DNA of 64,000 nucleotides from Actinomycetes bacterium (GCA_021785695.1 JAJYEQ010000007.1:1-64000); one strand, 5' to 3'. Positions 52,696 to 64,000 are shown, counted from the stretch's first letter. A program made the numbers and translations. Notes: generated from the sequence alone by a model not told the origin.

Positions 52696-52806
52696 GTGAT
52701 CGCAGACATGTACCTGGGCCCGCAGGTTCAGACGACGCTGGTGCTCCTGGGCGTGCTCATCGCCGTCTTGATCTGGGGGTTCTTCCAGCGTCACCCCTCG
52801 GAGTGA
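52696..52806 (+). CDS. 36-residue membrane peptide in the oxidase operon
   Basis: Too short for usual gene finders. GTG 52696 follows AAGGGGA with 5 bases spacing. The peptide starts 'VIADMYLGPQVQTT', then has one strong helix ('LVLLGVLIAVLIWGFFQ') and the end 'RHPSE'. Its place between coxC and ctaG, its good ribosome-binding site and tight spacing (21 bases after coxC, 4 before ctaG) fit a small accessory subunit such as those seen in other bacterial oxidases. Translation is not proven. Confidence 0.55.
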   Translation: MIADMYLGPQVQTTLVLLGVLIAVLIWGFFQRHPSE

Positions 52807-52810
52807 GGCG

Positions 52811-53554
52811 GTGGCCGAGCGGCGCCTTCGGGGCTGGCTCGCCGCCGCGGGACTGGCCGCGTGGCTCGTCGTGCTCGTGCCTCCCCTGGCGCCGCTGGCC
52901 CGGCGCTACGAGGTCGTCGAGACCGCGCAGTACCTGACGTTCGCCTTCGTGGCGCCGGCCCTCATCGTGGTGGGCGCACCCTGGCGGGCGCTCGGCTGGG
53001 TGCGCGTCGCGCCCAGTGGCGAGGTGCACTTCTGGGGACGCGTTCGTCCCGCGGGGGTCGCGGGTCAGCGGCGGTCCCTGCTGGAGGCCTTCGCCCTGGT
53101 GGCCCTAGCGATCGCGTGGCGCACCGCGCCCGTCGTGGACGCGCTGGTGCGCGATCCGGTGCTGATGGTGGTCGAGGCCCTGACCCTGACCGGCGTGGCC
53201 ACGGCCCTGTTCGCCGACCTGATCGTCTCGCCGCCGCTGCGGCCGGGCACGTCGCGGCCCTACCGCATCGGGATGTCCGCGGTGGTCATGTGGGTGGTCT
53301 GGGTCCTGGCGTACCTGGACGGGATGGCCGCACACTCGTGGTACAGCGTCTTTAACGGCACCCCGACGCTCTCGCGGGTGGCCGACCAGCAGCTGGCCGC
53401 CGGCTCGGTGTGGGTGGTGACGGCGGGGGTCTTCTTGCCGATCATCTTCGCGAACCTCGTTCGCTGGCTGCAGAGCGAGGAGGATCCCGACGACGAGCTC
53501 TACCGGCTGGTGCGCCAGGAGAAGGACCGCGGGTTCTTCGGTCGGGGCTCCTAG
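52811..53554 (+). CDS. CtaG-like oxidase assembly protein (copy 1)
   Basis: A 247-residue polytopic protein of the caa3-type CtaG family (membrane copper/assembly factor). 'GVATALFADLIVSPPLRPGTSRPYRIG' and the family end 'HSWYSVFNGTPTLSRVADQQLAAGSVW' are recognisable; the ADQQ motif is shared with the second copy at 55466. The N-terminal part is shorter than usual and carries an extra charged loop with 'GEVHFWGR'. GTG 52811 lies 4 bases after the 36-residue peptide. Confidence 0.78.
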   Translation: MAERRLRGWLAAAGLAAWLVVLVPPLAPLARRYEVVETAQYLTFAFVAPALIVVGAPWRALGWVRVAPSGEVHFWGRVRPAGVAGQRRSLLEAFALVALAIAWRTAPVVDALVRDPVLMVVEALTLTGVATALFADLIVSPPLRPGTSRPYRIGMSAVVMWVVWVLAYLDGMAAHSWYSVFNGTPTLSRVADQQLAAGSVWVVTAGVFLPIIFANLVRWLQSEEDPDDELYRLVRQEKDRGFFGRGS

Positions 53555-54231
53555 GAGGTGGCGAGGGGCGGGAGCTTGGGCAGGTGCAGCGGCGTCAGGG
53601 GCCGATGGAGGATCGCTGCCGCCGCCGCGACCAGCTGCTCGACGCGCACGCGGTCGGCACGCAGGTAGGCGTCACGGCGCCGGAGGTCGCGCTGGGCGGC
53701 CGCGCGGTGGGCGGGTTGGGTGATGGCCGCGATGATGTCGGTGACGGCGTCCTTGGCGTCATTGGTCGCCCAGCGGATCACCTCTTGGTAGGCGCTGTCG
53801 ATCTTGCGGCCCGCAGCGGTGTCGACGGGCTGGATGTTGTTGGACAGGTCGTAGAGCGGGCCGCTGGCCAAGGTGCACGAGGTCTGGTCCTGGGCCAGCA
53901 GTGGGGGGACCTGCTGGGACTGGGCCGACGTGAGGGACCCGTGGCGCCAGTCGTTGTAGAAGCCGTAGCTCTCGGTGAGGGCGTAGCTGCACGCGGCGAT
54001 GTCGGTGTTGATCAGCGCGATGGTGGCGTTCTGGTCCGCGGCGTCCTGCGCCGTGGTGAGGCGGTGAGGCAAGTCGGCCGCGACCGAGACGGCCACCAGC
54101 ACCGCGATGGTGAGCACGATCAGGAACCAGGGTCGCCGGTACCAGACCGCCTTGCGCAGGACCAGGGAGGATGCCGGCATCGAGCCGGGGTCGTAGGCGC
54201 TGGCGCGCTCCTCGCTGCCCTCGCCCGTCAC
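53551..54231 (-). CDS. Single-helix membrane-anchored hypothetical protein
   Basis: A 226-residue protein with one helix at about 35-53 ('WFLIVLTIAVLVAVSVAA') and an exported helical domain. 'NTDIAACSYALTESYGFYNDW' and 'LAQDQTSCTLASGPLYDLSNN' each hold one Cys that could pair. The mature domain has many Asp and Gln residues and resembles four-helix sensor-like domains, but no signalling output domain is present. GTG 54231 overlaps the Sco gene by four bases, so the two are one transcript. The function is unknown. Confidence 0.65.
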   Translation of the reverse strand: MTGEGSEERASAYDPGSMPASSLVLRKAVWYRRPWFLIVLTIAVLVAVSVAADLPHRLTTAQDAADQNATIALINTDIAACSYALTESYGFYNDWRHGSLTSAQSQQVPPLLAQDQTSCTLASGPLYDLSNNIQPVDTAAGRKIDSAYQEVIRWATNDAKDAVTDIIAAITQPAHRAAAQRDLRRRDAYLRADRVRVEQLVAAAAAILHRPLTPLHLPKLPPLATS

Positions 54232-55007
54232 GCGTTCACCCTACCGGCCAGCGATGCCAGGGCCGTCGCGAAGGACTGCTCGGTGGTCGCGTCGAGCCAG
54301 AAATGGCCGGCCCGGGTCTCGTTGGCGAAGGGAGTGACGACGTCACGGAGTCGGCCCCGAGCGTCGATGAGGTAGAGGACGTCGTTGTGGACGGGTGCCG
54401 CGCTCGCACTGGTCAGGCGCACCTGGACGCCGTAGGCGGTCCAGACCGCCGTGAGAGCGCGCAGGGAGCCAGTCAGGAACCACACGCGCCCCGTCAGCAG
54501 CTGGGGAACGACCAGGGCCGGCGGGCGCGGCGCGACGGCGGTCGCCCGCGGATCGGTGTTGACGATCACGATGTTGGGTGCACGTGACCCCAGGTCGTCT
54601 CGGACCTGGCGCAACTCGGCCCCGAGCACCGGGCAGATGTCGTTGCACGACGCGTTGACGAAGGCGACCAGCGTGGTCCGGCCCCGATGGGCCCGCAGGG
54701 ACCAGGCGTGCCCGGACTGGTCGAGTAGCGCGATCGCGGGCGCCGGTGCTCCCGAGAGCCTTCGCGCGCCCAGGATGTCGGCGGGTGAGGGGGGAGCGAC
54801 CTGGCGCGGCGCCGTCGTGGTGGGGGGCGCCGGCGCGCCCGTCGAGCCGAAGGCCCGCTCGAGCAGCACGCCGCCGCCGCCGAGCACGACGAAGGCCGCC
54901 GCGACCAGGAGGATGAAGCGCTGGGGCACCGGTGTGCGCCCGGCTCGCAGCGCGGCTGCGCGAAAGGCGTCGTCGTCACGTTCCGGTGGTTCGGGCGGAG
55001 TTGACAT
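54228..55007 (-). CDS. Sco/SenC-family copper chaperone
   Basis: A 259-residue protein with a cytoplasmic tail, one helix (about 31-47), a Pro/Thr linker and a thioredoxin-fold Sco domain. The copper site is complete: 'VNASCNDICPVLGAELRQ' has CxxxC, and the later His is in 'PVHNDVLYLIDARGR'. Sco delivers copper to CuA of subunit II or keeps its cysteines reduced. ATG 55007 gives 'MSTPPEPPERDDDAF'. It is divergent from the small membrane protein at 55100. Confidence 0.9.
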   Translation of the reverse strand: MSTPPEPPERDDDAFRAAALRAGRTPVPQRFILLVAAAFVVLGGGGVLLERAFGSTGAPAPPTTTAPRQVAPPSPADILGARRLSGAPAPAIALLDQSGHAWSLRAHRGRTTLVAFVNASCNDICPVLGAELRQVRDDLGSRAPNIVIVNTDPRATAVAPRPPALVVPQLLTGRVWFLTGSLRALTAVWTAYGVQVRLTSASAAPVHNDVLYLIDARGRLRDVVTPFANETRAGHFWLDATTEQSFATALASLAGRVNA

Positions 55008-55099
55008 TCTTCTCAGGGACGGTAGTCGTCTGACCCGCGTCGTACGTCGCAGCGCAGGGAGGACCGGTACAGTCGCATCGTGGTCGCCGACGCATCGTC

Positions 55100-55444
55100 G
55101 TGGGAGCGGGACCGGTGAGCCCAGCGGAGAGTCCGCGAGCGACGTGGCGGACGCACGCGCTCCTGGTCGCGGGCCTGGCCCTGTGTGCGGCGGCCTTCTG
55201 GTTCGAGCTGCGGCGGGCCGAGGGCGGCAACACCCTGAGCTGGGCGTACGTGTTCGAGTGGCCACTGCTGGCGGTCTTCGCCGTCTACATCTGGTGGCGC
55301 GTCCAGCACGGAGAGCCCCGACCGCGTCGGGCGCGTCGTGAGCCCGGTCTGGCGCCCGAGTACGACGCGATGCGTCAGGCCTGGCTCGACCACCAGGCCC
55401 ACAGCGCCGCAGGCGACGATGAGGACCATGACCCGCCGCGATGA
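55100..55444 (+). CDS. Small membrane protein (paralogue B, oxidase flank)
   Basis: A 114-residue protein with two hydrophobic segments (about 17-36 and 50-66). The core 'FELRRAEGGNTLSWAYVFEWP' is nearly the same as in the protein at 47866-48252 ('GNSLSWAYVFEWP'). The C-terminus is charged ('LAPEYDAMRQAWLDHQAH'). GTG 55100 or GTG 55115 may be the start. It stands right before the second CtaG gene, which supports a role linked to oxidase assembly, by position only. Confidence 0.72.
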   Translation: MGAGPVSPAESPRATWRTHALLVAGLALCAAAFWFELRRAEGGNTLSWAYVFEWPLLAVFAVYIWWRVQHGEPRPRRARREPGLAPEYDAMRQAWLDHQAHSAAGDDEDHDPPR

Positions 55445-55465
55445 CTCGCCGGCGCGGAGGGCCCC

Positions 55466-56377
55466 GTGTCCTACCTGACGCAGCACTGGAGCTTCGACCC
55501 GGTCGTGGTGGTCGTCGCGCTGGTGGTCGTTGCCCACGAGCTCGGGCTCTCGCGCCTTCGTCAGCGTGCGACGCCCGCGCACCGCCGCCAGCGCCGTCGC
55601 CGCGCGTGGCTCTTCTACGCCGGGCTCGCGCTCCTGCTGATCACCATCAACTCACCTCTGGACTACTGGGCCAGCAGCTACTTCTTCGTGCACATGATCG
55701 ACCACGTGGTGGCGGCCTTCTTCGTCCCCATCCTGATCGTTCGCGGTGCCCCCTGGATCCCGCTGCTCTTCGCGCTGCCCGCCCCGCCCCGTCGCGCCGT
55801 CCTGCGCTCGCTGCTCCACTCGCCACGGTGGCGGTGGCTGCGCTCGCTGGGGCGGTTCATCCGGCATCCCTGGACCGCGCTGATCTCGTTCAACGCAGCG
55901 ATGCTGGCCTGGCACGTGCCCGCCCTCTTCGAGCTCTCGGAGCGCAACGCGCTGGTCCACGTGTGGCTCATGCACGGCAGCTTCCTCGTCACCGGCACGC
56001 TCTTTTGGCTGCAGATCTTCCCGTCGCACCCCCTGCGGCCCCGCCGGGGACCCGTTTTCCAGATCGGCGCCGTCCTGGCCACGAACGGCATCATGACCCT
56101 GCTGGCCATCTCGATGAGCATCCTCACCACGACGTCGTGGTATCCGAGCTACAACCACATCGCCGGCGTGACCCTGCCGGCCTTCGCCGACCAGCAGATC
56201 GGTGCGGCGATCCTGTGGGTATGCGGCGACTTCTGGGCCTTGCCAACGCTCGCCGTGCTGATCCGCCGGGTCATCGAGTCCGAGGGCTCGGTGGGCGACG
56301 TGCTCGACCACTGGCGTCAGCGGTCCGCCCGCCTGGCCACCGACATCGTGCGCGCGCCCAAGTCGGTTGGGCGCTGA
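55466..56377 (+). CDS. ctaG: Cytochrome c oxidase assembly protein CtaG (copy 2)
   Basis: A 303-residue seven-helix membrane protein of the caa3 CtaG family. '[37 protein letters not shown]' and '[33 protein letters not shown]' carry the conserved His and Met, and '[23 protein letters not shown]' is the C-terminal motif. It is a fuller copy than the one at 52811. GTG 55466 has GGAGGG upstream. The pyr operon leader begins directly after it. Confidence 0.92.
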   Translation: MSYLTQHWSFDPVVVVVALVVVAHELGLSRLRQRATPAHRRQRRRRAWLFYAGLALLLITINSPLDYWASSYFFVHMIDHVVAAFFVPILIVRGAPWIPLLFALPAPPRRAVLRSLLHSPRWRWLRSLGRFIRHPWTALISFNAAMLAWHVPALFELSERNALVHVWLMHGSFLVTGTLFWLQIFPSHPLRPRRGPVFQIGAVLATNGIMTLLAISMSILTTTSWYPSYNHIAGVTLPAFADQQIGAAILWVCGDFWALPTLAVLIRRVIESEGSVGDVLDHWRQRSARLATDIVRAPKSVGR

Positions 56378-56407
56378 GCGGCCGCGCCCCTGCTAAGGTC
56401 GCTCCAG

Positions 56408-56447
56408 CGTCGTGAAGCGGGTCCGGTGAGGCCCATACGGCGGGAGG
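56408..56447 (+). promoter_or_regulatory. PyrR-binding RNA hairpin of the pyr operon
   Basis: GTCCGGTGAGGC (56421-56432) matches the PyrR-recognition loop consensus (GUCCNGNGAGGC). It sits in a hairpin: lower stem CGTCGT (56408-56413) with ACGGCG (56437-56442), purine-rich bulge GAAGC, upper stem GGG/CCC, 10-base loop. The stem's last G is the first base of the GGGAGG ribosome-binding site (56442-56447) for pyrR. Binding of UMP-loaded PyrR should therefore block translation, as shown for mycobacteria, rather than cause termination. Confidence 0.85.
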
Positions 56448-56451
56448 CTAC

Positions 56452-57024
56452 GTGAGCGACAGGTCGACCGATGCGCCCGGTGGCGGCTTCGTGGCGCGCG
56501 CTCAGGTGCTCGATGCCGCAGCGGTGCGACGGGCACTGCGACGCATGGCCCACGAGATCCTCGAGCGCAACGCCGAGCAGGCCGCCCTGGTGGTGCTCGG
56601 CCTGCAGCACGGTGGCGTGGCGATTGCCGAGGTCCTGGCCGCAGAGCTGGGGACGCTGGGCGGCACCACGATCTCCCTGGGAGCCATCGACGTGGCGTAC
56701 CACCGCGACGACCTGGACCGGCGCCCCCTGCGCGGCCCTCAGACCACGGCCATCCCGGTGGACCTCACCGATGCCACCGTGGTTCTCGTCGATGACGTCC
56801 TCTTTACTGGCCGCACCATCCGGGCCGCGCTGAACGCGGTGGTCGAGTGGGGACGACCGCGGTCGATCCAGCTGGCGGTCCTGGTCGACCGGGGGCACCG
56901 CGAGCTGCCGATTCGCCCCGACTTCGTGGGCAAGAACGTGCCGACCTCGCTGCGCGAGGCCGTCGTCGCGACGGTCGATGGCGTCTGGATCGGCGACCGG
57001 CCCACTGGAGGGACGCGAGTGTGA
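56452..57024 (+). CDS. pyrR: PyrR bifunctional regulator/uracil phosphoribosyltransferase
   Basis: A 190-residue RNA-binding regulator that senses UMP/UTP and binds the pyr leader, with some uracil phosphoribosyltransferase activity. The PRPP loop 'ATVVLVDDVLFTGRTIRAAL' is canonical; 'ILERNAEQAALVVLGLQHGGVAIA' and 'VLVDRGHRELPIRPDFVGKNVPT' are PyrR signatures. GTG 56452 is 4 bases after the GGGAGG that forms part of the PyrR hairpin, indicating self-control. Its stop overlaps pyrB by four bases. Confidence 0.96.
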   Translation: MSDRSTDAPGGGFVARAQVLDAAAVRRALRRMAHEILERNAEQAALVVLGLQHGGVAIAEVLAAELGTLGGTTISLGAIDVAYHRDDLDRRPLRGPQTTAIPVDLTDATVVLVDDVLFTGRTIRAALNAVVEWGRPRSIQLAVLVDRGHRELPIRPDFVGKNVPTSLREAVVATVDGVWIGDRPTGGTRV

Positions 57025-58001
57025 GCACGATCCGCGGACGCAGCCTGCTGTCCTTGTCCGACCTGACACGCGACGACCTGATCGAGGTGCTCGACGCGGC
57101 CGAATCCTTCGTCGAGGTCCATCGTCGCACGGTCAAGAAGGTCCCCGCCCTGCGCGGGCGCGTGGTGGCCTCCCTCTTCTACGAGGAGTCGACGCGGACC
57201 CGACTCAGCTTCGAGACCGCCGCCAAGCGCCTGAGCGCCGACGTCCTGTCCCTGGCGGTGGCCTCGAGCAGCGTCAAGAAGGGGGAGTCCCTGCGCGACA
57301 CGATCGCCACGATCGAGGCGCTGGGGATCGATGCCGTGGTCCTGCGCCATCGCGCGAGTGGTGCGGCCGAGCAGGTGGCCCGCTACGTGCCCGACGTCCG
57401 GGTGATCAATGCGGGAGATGGGCAGCACCAGCACCCCACCCAGGGCTTGCTCGACGCCTTCACGGTGCGCCAGGTCCTCGCCGAGCGTCAGGGAGCCCGC
57501 GGCTCGGAGACCGGCAGCGCGCTCTTCGCGGGCCTGCACGTGCTGATCGTCGGCGACATCCGCCACAGCCGCGTGGCGCGCAGCGACATCGACGCCTACG
57601 CGGCTCTGGGTGCCGAGATCCGCGTCGTCGCCCCGCCGACCCTCCTGCCGCCGGGGATCGAGACGTGGCCCGTCCAGGTCGTCGACCGGCTCGACGACAC
57701 CCTGGAGTGGGCCGACATCGTGTCGCTGCTGCGCCTCCAGCACGAGCGCGGGACCGGACGCTTCGTGCCGAGCCTGGCCGAGTTCACCGCGACCTTCGGG
57801 CTCACGGTCGAGCGTCTCACCCGGGTGCGGCCCGAGGCGCTGATCATGCACCCCGGGCCGATCAACCGCGGAGTCGAGCTGGACGCGGCCGTGGCCGACG
57901 CGCCCGCCGCGGTGATCACGCGCCAGGTGGCCAACGGCGTCCCCATCCGCATGGCCGTGCTCTTCTTGACGATCGCCGGAAACCGGGAGGACGAGCCGTG
58001 A
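57021..58001 (+). CDS. pyrB: Aspartate carbamoyltransferase catalytic subunit
   Basis: The committed pyrimidine step, joining carbamoyl phosphate and aspartate. The 326 residues have 'VVASLFYEESTRTRLSFETAAKRL' (carbamoyl phosphate site STRTR), 'VLRHRASGAAEQVAR', 'INAGDGQHQHPTQGLLDAFT', 'HVLIVGDIRHSRVARS' and the aspartate site 'IMHPGPINRGVEL'. GTG 57021 overlaps pyrR, and the stop overlaps pyrC. No regulatory pyrI is present. Confidence 0.97.
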   Translation: MSTIRGRSLLSLSDLTRDDLIEVLDAAESFVEVHRRTVKKVPALRGRVVASLFYEESTRTRLSFETAAKRLSADVLSLAVASSSVKKGESLRDTIATIEALGIDAVVLRHRASGAAEQVARYVPDVRVINAGDGQHQHPTQGLLDAFTVRQVLAERQGARGSETGSALFAGLHVLIVGDIRHSRVARSDIDAYAALGAEIRVVAPPTLLPPGIETWPVQVVDRLDDTLEWADIVSLLRLQHERGTGRFVPSLAEFTATFGLTVERLTRVRPEALIMHPGPINRGVELDAAVADAPAAVITRQVANGVPIRMAVLFLTIAGNREDEP

Positions 58002-59302
58002 GAGTGCTGATTCGCGGTGGGCTCGTCGTGGGACGCCAGGCGGCCCTCGCCGACGTCCTGGTCGCCGACGGCCGGGTGCACGAGGTGGGGCCATCGCTGA
58101 GCGCCCGTGGCGCATCGGTGATCGACGCCGAGGGCTGCTGGGTCGGACCCGCTTTCGTGGACCTGCACACGCATCTGCGCGAGCCGGGAAACGAGGATGC
58201 CGAGACCATCGAGAGCGGCGCGCGCGCCGGGGCCGTGGGGGGATACGGGGCCCTGGTGGCCATGCCCAACACCGATCCGGCCCTGGACTCGGTGGCGGCG
58301 GTGCGCTTCGTCCTGGAAGTCGGCCGCCGAGCCGCGATCGACGTGGCGGCCGCCGCCAGCATCACGGTGGGCCGGCGCGGTCAGGACTTGACGGCCATGG
58401 CCGAGCTGGTCGAGATCGGGGTGCGCCTCTTCACCGACGATGGCACGGCGGTGCGGGACCCGGCGGTGCTGCGCCGCGCGCTGACCTACGCGCGTCCGCT
58501 GGGAGTGCGCATCGCCGAGCACGCCGAGGACGCCGATCTGGTGGGCGACGGCGTGATGAACGAGGGGACCTGGAGCGGCCGGCTCGGGCTGACGGGTCGA
58601 CCGGCCGTCGCCGAGCTGGTGACGGTCCTGCGCGACATCGAGCTGGCGCGCGAGACCGGGGGGTCGCTGCACATCCTGCACGTGTCGACCGCGGCGGCGC
58701 TGGCGGCGATCGTGCGGGCCCGCCGTGAGGGCGTCGACGTGACGACCGAGGTGACGCCCCACCACCTGACCCTGGACGAGTCGGCGTGCGCGTCCTACGA
58801 CGCCAACTTCAAGGTGAACCCCCCGCTGCGCACGGCGGCCGATGTGGCGGCGCTCCAGCGGGCACTGCGCGACGGGGAGATCGACGCGGTGGCCACGGAC
58901 CATGCGCCCCACGCGCCCGAGACGAAGGATCAGGCCTTCGACGAGGCACCGGCGGGGGTTCTGGGCCTGGAGCACGCGGCGGCGCTGACGCTGGAGGCCC
59001 TGGGAGGCCTAGGCAGCGATCCGCAGCGCTTCTTCGACCTGTTGAGCCGCCGCCCGGCGGCGCTGGCCGGCCTGCGCGGGCCGCGCTGTCCCCAGGGTCT
59101 GGGCCAGCACGGCGGCTGGGTCGAGCTGGGCGACGAGGCGCACCTCGTCGTGTTCGATCCGCGCCGCCAGTGGGTCGTCGACCGGGCGACGCTGCAGAGC
59201 CGCGCGCGCAACACGCCCTATCACGGACGCGAGATGACGGGCCGGGCCGTCGTGACGATGGTCGGGGGACGGGTCGTGGCCCGGGACGGAGCCCCGGCGT
59301 GA
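57998..59302 (+). CDS. pyrC: Dihydroorotase
   Basis: Ring-closing amidohydrolase of pyrimidine synthesis, 434 residues, type I. Metal ligands appear in 'FVDLHTHLREPGNEDAETI', 'IAEHAEDADLVGDGVMNEG', 'LHILHVSTAAAL' and 'DAVATDHAPHAPETKDQAF', with 'NPPLRTAADVAAL' typical of the family. The usual metal-bridging Lys site lies in the region with 'VRLFTDDGTAVRD', where the family often has Asp in place of Lys. GTG 57998 overlaps pyrB; the stop overlaps carA by four bases. Confidence 0.96.
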   Translation: MRVLIRGGLVVGRQAALADVLVADGRVHEVGPSLSARGASVIDAEGCWVGPAFVDLHTHLREPGNEDAETIESGARAGAVGGYGALVAMPNTDPALDSVAAVRFVLEVGRRAAIDVAAAASITVGRRGQDLTAMAELVEIGVRLFTDDGTAVRDPAVLRRALTYARPLGVRIAEHAEDADLVGDGVMNEGTWSGRLGLTGRPAVAELVTVLRDIELARETGGSLHILHVSTAAALAAIVRARREGVDVTTEVTPHHLTLDESACASYDANFKVNPPLRTAADVAALQRALRDGEIDAVATDHAPHAPETKDQAFDEAPAGVLGLEHAAALTLEALGGLGSDPQRFFDLLSRRPAALAGLRGPRCPQGLGQHGGWVELGDEAHLVVFDPRRQWVVDRATLQSRARNTPYHGREMTGRAVVTMVGGRVVARDGAPA

Positions 59303-60386
59303 CGCGGCCCCCCGCCACCTTGGTGCTGGCCGACGGGCTCGAGCTGGCGGGCTGGGCCGCCGGGTACCTGCCGCCCTCCGGGGTCACGACGGGTGAGTTC
59401 GTCTTCAACACGGCCCTCAGCGGCTATCAGGAGATCATCACCGACCCCAGCTACTTCGGCCAGATCGTCACCTTCACCTACCCGCACCTGGGCAACTACG
59501 GTGTCACTCCCGACGACGACGAGTCCCGCCGGTCGTGGTGCTCCGGGGTGGTCGCGCGCGCCCTCACCGAGCGTCCCTCGGGGTGGCGGGCCCAGCGCTC
59601 GCTGGAGGACTACCTGGTCGAGCGCCGCATCGCGGCAATCGTGGGCGTCGACACGCGGCGACTCACCCGCCACCTGCGCGAACACGGAGCCCTGGCGGGC
59701 GCCTTCGGGCACGCCGAGCCGGGCATCGTGGCCGGCGCGGCCCGGGTGGCCCGGGGAACCGACGGGAGGGACTTCGTGCGCGAGGTCTCCACGCCCGAGC
59801 CCTACCGCGAGGGCCACGAGGGGCCCCACGTGGTGGCCCTCGACTACGGCATCAAGCGCTCGATGGTCCGCCAGCTCGCGCAGCGCTTCCGGGTCACCGT
59901 GCTGCCCGCCGACACGTCGGCGGCCGACGTGCTCGCGCACGAACCCGACGCCGTCTTCCTGTCCAACGGGCCCGGGGACCCCGCGGCCCTGGACTTCCAG
60001 GTCGCCCAGATTCAGGCCTGGCTCGGCCAGGTGCCCCTGATGGGGATCTGCCTGGGCCACCAGCTGCTGGCTCGAGCCCTCGGGGCGAGCACGTTCAAGC
60101 TGCCCTTCGGACACCACGGGAGCAATCACCCGGTGCGGGACCTGACGACCGGGCGCATCGAGATCACGGCGCAGAACCACAACTACGCCGTCGACGAGAG
60201 CTCGCTGCGCGCCGCGGTGGTGACGCACCGCAACGCCAACGACGGCGTCGTCGAGGGGCTGGCCGACGCGTCGCAACGCTGCTTCTCGGTCCAGTACCAC
60301 CCCGAAGCCGCGCCGGGCCCCCACGACGCCCGGTACCTCTTCGAGCGCTTCGCGGGCCTGGTGGCCTCGGGACGGATGGACGGCTA

Positions 60387-60387
<1 letters not shown>
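59299..60387 (+). CDS. carA: Carbamoyl-phosphate synthase small subunit
   Basis: The glutaminase half of carbamoyl-phosphate synthase, 362 residues. The N-terminal CPSase domain has '[39 protein letters not shown]'-type features. The class I amidotransferase domain has '[13 protein letters not shown]', the nucleophile in '[15 protein letters not shown]', 'GHHGSNHPV' and the His/Glu of '[13 protein letters not shown]'. GTG 59299 overlaps pyrC; the TAG overlaps carB by one base. Confidence 0.97.
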
Positions 60388-63670
<3,283 letters not shown>

Positions 63671-63674
<4 letters not shown>

Positions 63675-64000
63675 CCCCGGCGCTCGGCACGCGTGTGGGG
63701 TCCGTGGTGTTAAAGAGCCCCGTCATGACGGCCGCCGGGACGGCCGGATTTGGTCTGGAGCTCGCCGGGTACGGGGACCTGGCGGCGCTGGGGGCCGTGG
63801 TGACCAAGTCCCTGGCGCCCTTCGCCTGGGACGGGAATCCGGCACCCCGCCTGGCGACCATGGACGAGCACCTGGTGAACTCGGTGGGCCTGGCCGGTCC
63901 CGGGATCGAAGCGTGGCGCCGCGACGACGCGCCGCGCCTGCGCGCGGCGGGCGCGACGGTGGTCGTCTCCATCTGGGGTCGGCGCACCAAGGACTACGCC
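63671..64000 (+). CDS. pyrD: Dihydroorotate dehydrogenase, N-terminal part
   Basis: Only 110 codons are in the window; the gene runs off the end. '[23 protein letters not shown]' and '[14 protein letters not shown]' then '[27 protein letters not shown]' match the FMN-binding N-terminus of class 1 dihydroorotate dehydrogenase. Class 1B enzymes need PyrK, whose gene is not seen between carB and pyrD. GTG 63671 overlaps carB by four bases. Confidence 0.93.

Noticed and set aside
59535-60386. Possible N-terminal extension of CarB through carA
   Set aside because: The frame is open but reads as Arg/Pro/Gly-rich shadow of carA. CarB homology starts at 'ILVIGSGP' just after GTG 60387.

Overview
The window looks like a chromosomal segment of a high-GC actinobacterium, most likely of the class Acidimicrobiia or a near relative. 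This is an inference from gene content, not from a search. The signs are about 70% GC by eye, very frequent GTG starts with 4-base GTGA/ATGA stop-start overlaps, a DUF3040 protein, DivIVA and SepF with no FtsA, a Bpa/PafE-type proteasome activator with a penultimate tyrosine, and DAP-type MurE. Nearly all DNA is coding. I see no rRNA, tRNA, insertion sequence, prophage or CRISPR array.

Layout. 1-8.6 kb: end of an ABC ATPase, a class III CoA-transferase, a minus-strand run of fur, an ABC-2 exporter and a nitroreductase, then msrA, nhaA, a low-molecular-weight phosphatase, DUF3040, HNH and lipoate-ligase-like genes. 8.7-26.5 kb: a division and cell wall (dcw) cluster, mraZ-rsmH-ftsL-ftsI-murE-mraY-ftsW-murG-murC-murB-ftsQ-ftsZ-yggS-sepF-yggT-divIVA, followed by a lysine/alanine-rich DksA/TraR protein, lspA and rluD. 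murF, murD and ftsA are absent from it. 26.4-32 kb: a sigma-70 factor, an Rrf2 regulator, bpa and dnaE. 32-39 kb: two unknown genes, a decayed short-chain dehydrogenase, and menaquinone genes menE, menB, menA, menH and menD. 39-43.7 kb: ccdA, tyrS, a lipoprotein, small unknowns and nfuA. 43.7-47.9 kb: aroC-aroK-aroB-aroQ-efp-nusB. 47.9-56.4 kb: an aa3-type oxidase locus (cupredoxin, coxB, coxA, coxC, a 36-residue membrane peptide, two CtaG-like proteins, a Sco protein) flanked by two paralogous small membrane proteins. 56.4-64 kb: pyrR-pyrB-pyrC-carA-carB-pyrD with a PyrR-binding RNA leader; pyrD runs off the end.

How it works together. The dcw genes make and polymerise lipid II and position the septum. 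The men genes make menaquinone, which feeds the respiratory chain ending in the oxidase. ccdA and the Sco/CtaG proteins serve thiol and copper delivery. The aro genes supply chorismate to menaquinone and to aromatic amino acids. The pyr genes make UMP, needed for UDP-sugars in the wall pathway.

Most of the window is housekeeping, and I found no clear new defence or biosynthetic system. The oddest points are the oxidase subunit I with an N-terminal two-helix extension and a replaced D-channel aspartate, next to a CxxxC cupredoxin; the histone-tail-like DksA protein; LspA with Glu for a catalytic Asp; the missing murD and murF; a near-perfect palindrome upstream of the sigma gene; and the repeated sharing of CTAG as a double stop at convergent gene ends.
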